64,000 nt of DNA from the NCBI RefSeq assembly GCF_040954835.1, contig NC_090697.1:17104001-17168000 (forward strand). Reading direction: 5' to 3'. The notes under the pieces were generated by a model. The model was not told where the DNA came from and did no database searches. It saw nothing but the letters and a program-made list of their open reading frames with translations. This DNA is from Lepisosteus oculatus (lineage: Eukaryota; Chordata; Actinopteri; Semionotiformes; Lepisosteidae). A program made the translations under genes and the position numbers. Below, one piece after another: positions 59,970-64,000 of the stretch (the stretch's first letter is position 1; every line of letters begins with the position of its first letter).

Positions 59970-60092
59970 TTAGTTTCACATTCACAAAGTGACTTACAAG
60001 TGGGACCCACAGAGTTGAAGAACAAGCTCCATCAAAGGACGTGTCCCAAGTATACACACACACAAGTAAACCAGCAGCTTGCAAGCAGACAT

Positions 60093-60244
60093 TTAGGAAG
60101 CCTTCTGATCCACCTTGTTTCCTATTGCCTCAAGTAATTTGTTTTTATTTCGCACAATGTTATCCTTGGACACCTCAAATAAACGGTTAATTTCCTTCTC
60201 AGTGTATGAAAACTTCAGTGTCGGGTAGTCTGATAAGCCACATA
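60093..60244 (-). CDS. pla2g4c-like: PLA2G4C-like last exon
   Basis: Acceptor TTTGCAG. Encodes CGLSDYPTLKFSYTEKEINR, then LFEVSKDNIVRNKNKLLEAI, ending VDQKAS and TAA. The T-KF-YT--EI--L---SK-N---NK--LL pattern is the usual cPLA2-gamma-type C-terminus. Confidence 0.92.
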
Positions 60245-63200
60245 CTGCAAAGAGAGGTCAGAAAGAATTAGTTCATTTGCAAGTTACTGCAACTAGATTC
60301 CTACCTCTGTACCTATGGAATCTTCAGCTTCCAAATTGCAACGGGTTTCTAGGTTGGTGAATTTAGGGTGCCGTGTTACCACCAGGTCAGACGCTTACTC
60401 GTCTAGTCAGCCATGAGGTCAGCCTACACTTAATTGTAGTAGAGCTGTTCTACTTTCAATACAAACAGCCTGCAAAATTGTGCATCATTCCAATAAAAGC
60501 CCAGGAAGCAAAAAAAAAAAAGAAAGATCCTTCTCCTTTCTGCTGCCATGTTTTGGACCAAAACAGACTGTTGCCAAAGCTTAGAGAAGGCAATACAGCT
60601 ATAAAATTGCCACCAGAGGAGACTTGACTATCATCAAGTCATTGTGGAAAACAAGGTATTTCCAAGATGACACTTTGCCCTTGAGAAATCCAACTGTAAA
60701 TGCTCATTTATACTTACTTTTGTCATTGGTACTGTTGAACAGAGGCATGTGGATGACTGTAGGAGCCCCAGCTCCACTATATACATAGCAGTCCCCCACC
60801 TCACCAGCAGGAACATGGATCTCAGGGAAAGGGATGGAATTTGCCTTTGCATAGCCTGCAGCCTGCTTTACAGTCTAGAGAGAAAAGTGGAAGTACTTTG
60901 AGAAGTGAACAGAAGAGAAAACCACAGCAGTTTGGGGTGGGTAGGTGGGAGTTCATAAGGACTTCTGTCACTTTAAAAATCTACATGCAACTGGATTGTA
61001 CTAAGAAAAGAAAAAAAAGCAAAGGCAGATGGTAGAGGCAAACCCAAGTACTTTGAGAACTCCAACTAAACATTTTTTGGGATGTCTTGGTTTATTGAAG
61101 TAGCAGGTTATACCTCATGGCTTGAGGAATGCAAGCCATTTCTGGCTGTTTGAGGGCTCAGTGTTGTACAAACACTGGACAAAAACCCATGAGCTTTGTT
61201 AAAAAAAGACAAGTACGCATAATGAATGTTTTACCAAGCTAGCAAGACTTTGCACTCTCTATTCGTATAATTCCTGAAGGGCCGAGATTAACATTTTCAA
61301 GAGAATGGCAAGAGTTGCAAAAAGCAGGATCTGTACCAGGAATGGGTCATCTCCAGCACTGTAGTCACAGGAAATTATCACATCCACCTGGCGCTGCGGC
61401 CGGAGCACAAGAGGGTAAGCACTGTTTATAGCCAGTCCGGCATCCACCAGGTAGAAGAACTTGTTATTCACTAGAGAGGACACACTCGGCGGTTGTTCTC
61501 CTGTGGAAGAGGATTTCTTTCCATTGGTGACAAAGTAAATTCAGCTGCACTACAGATATTCTGTGCTTTTAAGTTCTGGCAAGTCCATACAGTATTAACA
61601 TTTCATAGTGTTAAGTGTGCCAGCTGATCAAGAGCATCTGAGAGATTAAATGCAGTTGTCCATTCCCTTTATAACCCCCCATATAAATTAAGTTCTTGTA
61701 TTGCATCTGAACTCACCCGACAGGAGAGAATCACAACCATACAGAAAGTTGTAGTTGGTGCCCCACTGCCAGCTTTCAAGTACATTTAACATTTTGCACA
61801 CAAGACCCAAAATTTCTAGAAAACAGACAAATTGCATTTCAGTAATTGACATGTACTCCTTCCTACATAAGGCATGTTCATTTCATCTCGATTTATACAG
61901 GACTTTCAAAGCCAATAGATGTTTAGTTTGCCCATATGAATAGTGCTGCTTGCCAGTAGATTTTGTATTCAAGTGTGCCCAACCCATGTAAACAGGTGTT
62001 GGGGTTTCCCCCCCCCCCCCCCCACTCACAAAAAAACATTACTGGCTTGTACTACTCTATTGCGTTTTTTAAACAAAACTGCATATTACCAAGAGGAGAG
62101 CAACAGGAACCAGTTCCAGATTCTCCTAAATGGATCCTTGTAGTGATTATTGCCCAGGTGTTTTGCATTACAGAAAATACATTGAGCTTTAGCAAGGGTC
62201 TCAAGTTACTCCCAAAAAATTCCTTTATTAACATGATTTATCAGGGACTAAAGTAGAGCTGTTGCAGCACTTCCAATACTTAATCTTAAAAGCCAAACTG
62301 TCCTTACCTTTTGTTTTTCCAGCAATGAAAATGAAACCCAATTCATCCCTCAGAGAATCTGCAAAGACGTTTATACATTACTCTTGGTCTTCCTAATTTA
62401 GATGGAAGGATTACTTGCCAATATTGCAAAAAAAAAAAAAAAAGCATGTAGCTTCAGGAGGATATCTACTCACTGGCAGGCAATTCAAAAAAACCCTGCA
62501 GCACAGGTTACTGTTCAAATGCTGTCCAATATAAAATGAACAGGAGTACTGACCAGTGCAACACAAACATTTTATAGCCCAATTGTATTTACCCATTACG
62601 TATTTCTCCAAAATCTCCTTTACTGCCAGAGCACTCCCCCATAGGCCTGAGAAAAAGAAAAAGCTTTAAAAATGCTGCCATTGTGGGAGTACTACTCTTT
62701 TTGAAGCCAAGCAGGGAAGCTCTCACCTTGTAAATAGCACAAATCATGCTGTGGGTGGGGATGTTTTAGTTCTCCCTTCTCAAACTGACTTCCAAAGTTC
62801 TTGGTGCTAATGAAAGCTCCATATGCAGGAAATCCTGCTTCATAGGGTGTGAACTCAAACCACATTTCTGTTCAAGGAAATTGAAAGTCTCATTAAAATG
62901 CTTCAGCTTCACCATCTATAATCTTTTGGAGTGAAGAATATAAGTCATTTAGTATGCCAAGAGCCCCATTATTGTATCAGAAGGGCATCCTCTGGATTAG
63001 GGGTCTTTAGAATGAGTGCGAGAGTAGTGGCATGCTTTTCTATACTGAAGCAATTCCATTTAGAAAGGCAATAACGGATGAGCCCAACTGAGAAAAATGC
63101 TGCACCTGGACATAACCTTGTCTTAAGTATGGAGGAATTGGTACCTGGTGGAGACAGTTCTGGCTTCTCAGTATTAAGGAGGTCTTTATCAATGGCTGCA

Positions 63201-64000
63201 TAAATAGGGTAAGGGAGCTTTCCACTAATAAGTGGATCATTGTGCTCAGGCAGAGTGCAGGTGTACAGCTGGAAAAAAAAAAAAAAAAAGATCAAAGAAA
63301 TTGAGTAACGTGAAGTGCTGCTTTGAGCTCAGTGTGCATTGGAAACCAGGTTTTACCTTCTTAATCATCTGGCTCACAATCAGAGTTCCCCAGATATTGG
63401 TGCAGGAGAAAACATCCGTCTTGGACGCCTCCAGCAGTCGGTCCAGCAAAGGCCTGCTGTTCCCCAGCTTTTCCATCACTTTAGAGAACCCAAAGCCTGA
63501 GCTTCCAAGACTGGCCAGTATTTTGGTGACCAAGAGATCTAACTCCTTTACCCATGATGGGTTTTCACAAACTGAAGACATAGCCCTTTGAGAAATAAAA
63601 GCCAAGATTAGTGCCTACAAACATGCAAGGCAAATTAGCATCTAATGTGATTTGTATTTCATTTTGTTGAAAGCTTACCCACCAAGAATAGATTTAAACT
63701 GATTAGCATTCTATGGAGAATACATTTTTTGCGTTGTTGTACTAATGGGGTTTTATTCCAATTTTAGAATTAGATGGCTTACTTTCCAAACCTCTGAATA
63801 GTCAACCACTTTTAGAGTATGTCAGATCTTTGGCAACTGGAACTTTCATATTCTGAAAGATTCATTGGGAAGACACGTTCCCTCCCCACCCTTATCTCTA
63901 TCCCTTTTATGGTGCACTGCTGAGCACGTACCCACCACAACCCCCCAACAAGCTGTCAATTAACAGGTTCCTCACCAGGTGGACCCAGAGACCCCACAGA
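60093..64000 (-). CDS. pla2g4c-like: Cytosolic phospholipase A2 gamma-like, 3' ten exons (partial)
   Basis: cPLA2 enzymes release fatty acid from phospholipids with a Ser-Asp dyad. Minus-strand exons 64000-63976, 63585-63357, 63268-63145, 62867-62727, 62646-62593, 62358-62308, 61815-61717, 61500-61337, 60874-60718 and 60244-60093 join with kept phase into 397 codons and TAA. Seen in order: CGVSGSTW (nucleophile Ser in GxSGS), KLPYPIYAAIDKDL, MWFEFTPYEAGFPAYGAF, DLCYLQGLWGSALA, SWQWGTNYNFLY, LVDAGLAINSAYPLVLRP (catalytic Asp in DAG), VDVIISCDYSAGDDPF and PTVIHMPLFN. These match PLA2G4C best: no C2 domain can be judged because the 5' end is outside the window, but the wording of the blocks is gamma-like. 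The linker between GLWGSAL and WQWGT is much shorter than in the human protein. The C-terminus KVDQKAS lacks the human CaaX prenylation box. No disruption seen. Confidence 0.93.
60718..60874 (-). CDS. pla2g4c-like: PLA2G4C-like exon
   Basis: Acceptor CTCTCTAG; donor GTAAGT. Encodes TVKQAAGYAKANSIPFPEIH, then GDCYVYSGAGAPTVIHMPLF and NSTNDK. IPFP and VIH-PLFN are conserved in cPLA2 proteins. Confidence 0.93.
61337..61500 (-). CDS. pla2g4c-like: PLA2G4C-like exon with catalytic Asp
   Basis: Acceptor TTCCACAG; donor GTACAG. Encodes EQPPSVSSLVNNKFFYLVDA, then GLAINSAYPLVLRPQRQVDV and IISCDYSAGDDPFL. The Asp of DAG is the dyad partner of the active-site Ser. The family usually has S-DFSAGDPF; here it is SCDYSAGDDPF, with one extra Asp. 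Confidence 0.96.
61717..61815 (-). CDS. pla2g4c-like: PLA2G4C-like exon
   Basis: Acceptor TGTTTTCTAG; donor GTGAGT. Encodes ILGLVCKMLNVLESWQWGTN, then YNFLYGCDSLLS. The W-WGT--NFLY block is typical of the family. Confidence 0.92.
62008..62023. repeat. Poly-C run
   Basis: Sixteen consecutive C residues in an intron of the PLA2G4C-like gene; prone to slippage and sequencing error. Confidence 0.95.
62308..62358 (-). CDS. pla2g4c-like: PLA2G4C-like 51-base exon
   Basis: Acceptor CTTTGCAG; donor GTAAGG. Encodes SLRDELGFIFIAGKTK between shared Asp and Glu codons. It falls in the variable linker, so the assignment rests on splice sites and frame rather than conservation. Confidence 0.75.
62593..62646 (-). 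CDS. pla2g4c-like: PLA2G4C-like 54-base exon
   Basis: Acceptor TTTTTCTCAG; donor GTAAAT. Encodes LWGSALAVKEILEKYVM after completing a Gly codon. LWGSALA is a conserved cPLA2 string. Confidence 0.92.
62727..62867 (-). CDS. pla2g4c-like: PLA2G4C-like exon
   Basis: Acceptor TTGAACAG; donor GTGAGA. Encodes MWFEFTPYEAGFPAYGAFIS, then TKNFGSQFEKGELK and DLCYLQ. WFEFTP-EAGF--GAF and FGS-F--G are family hallmarks. Confidence 0.96.
63145..63268 (-). CDS. pla2g4c-like: PLA2G4C-like exon
   Basis: Acceptor TTTTTCCAG; donor GTACCA. Encodes LYTCTLPEHNDPLISGKLPY, then PIYAAIDKDLLNTEKPELS. G-LPYPI-AAID is conserved in cPLA2. Confidence 0.95.
63357..63585 (-). CDS. pla2g4c-like: PLA2G4C-like exon following the nucleophile motif
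   Basis: Begins after CTCAAAG (a weak acceptor), completing the Trp of SGSTW, and encodes AMSSVCENPSWVKELDLLVT and onward to VFSCTNIWGTLIVSQMIKK. Length and position match the helical stretch after GVSGSTW in PLA2G4C. Confidence 0.9.
63976..64000 (-). CDS. pla2g4c-like: PLA2G4C-like exon 3' end with catalytic Ser motif
   Basis: The last 25 bases of the window read CGVSGST plus two bases of Trp on the minus strand, then a GTGAGG donor. GVSGSTW holds the nucleophile serine of cPLA2 enzymes. The rest of the exon lies outside the window. Confidence 0.92.

Noticed and set aside
20778-64000. PLAAT-like and PLA2G4C-like genes as a functional phospholipase cluster
   Set aside because: They share a broad enzyme theme and strand, but lie about 30 kb apart with no common regulatory sequence visible; proximity alone does not support a system.

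Overview
This is vertebrate chromosomal DNA, most likely from a fish. Genes are split into short exons separated by long AT-rich introns with GT/AG splice sites. The repeats are of kinds common in fish: 5S-rRNA-derived and tRNA-derived SINEs, CR1/L2/Rex-like LINEs, a Tc1 element, a hAT element, Penelope-like elements and solo LTRs. The exact species cannot be fixed from the sequence; a ray-finned fish is my inference. No bacterial features, CRISPR array or operon is present.

Three protein-coding genes could be assembled exon by exon, all on the minus strand, and every exon junction keeps frame. (1) NME6, a nucleoside diphosphate kinase family member, runs from a probable non-coding first exon near 18.1 kb to its stop at 2234 (182 codons, five coding exons). 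(2) A small PLAAT/LRAT-like (HRASLS family) gene has coding exons between 29.5 and 20.8 kb (about 152 codons). Its catalytic cysteine position is serine and it lacks the usual C-terminal membrane segment. (3) A cytosolic phospholipase A2 gene of the PLA2G4C (gamma) type enters from the right edge and ends at 60093 (ten exons, 397 codons visible). It includes the catalytic GxSGS serine motif and the DAG aspartate motif.

Layout: 0-0.5 kb may hold the 3' end of a plus-strand gene converging on NME6. The NME6 introns (2.4-17.2 kb) hold a Penelope-like mini-insertion with a target duplication, a 48-bp tandem repeat, a Tc1-like element, a broken hAT element, a 5S-derived SINE and a 5'-truncated Penelope-like element with a GIY-YIG endonuclease remnant. 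From 18.1 to 20.7 kb lie a second 5S-derived SINE and an antisense 28S rRNA fragment. The PLAAT-like introns hold LINE and SINE pieces and a solo LTR with a perfect 5-bp target duplication. From 29.5 to 60 kb there is a long gene-poor stretch with several LTR-like blocks (one with a perfect target duplication), a Penelope-like inverted repeat, decayed LINEs and SINEs, and two weak orphan-exon candidates.

Two of the three genes belong to phospholipase/acyltransferase families (PLAAT and cPLA2), but they are about 30 kb apart and I see no evidence of shared regulation. I did not find a convincing new multi-gene system. The best leads are the cysteine-to-serine PLAAT-like protein, the short Penelope-like units carrying a hammerhead-like core (one as a 76-bp insertion with a target duplication, one as a fold-back), the 28S-derived fragment, and the 5S-SINE copy with a microhomology-flanked deletion.
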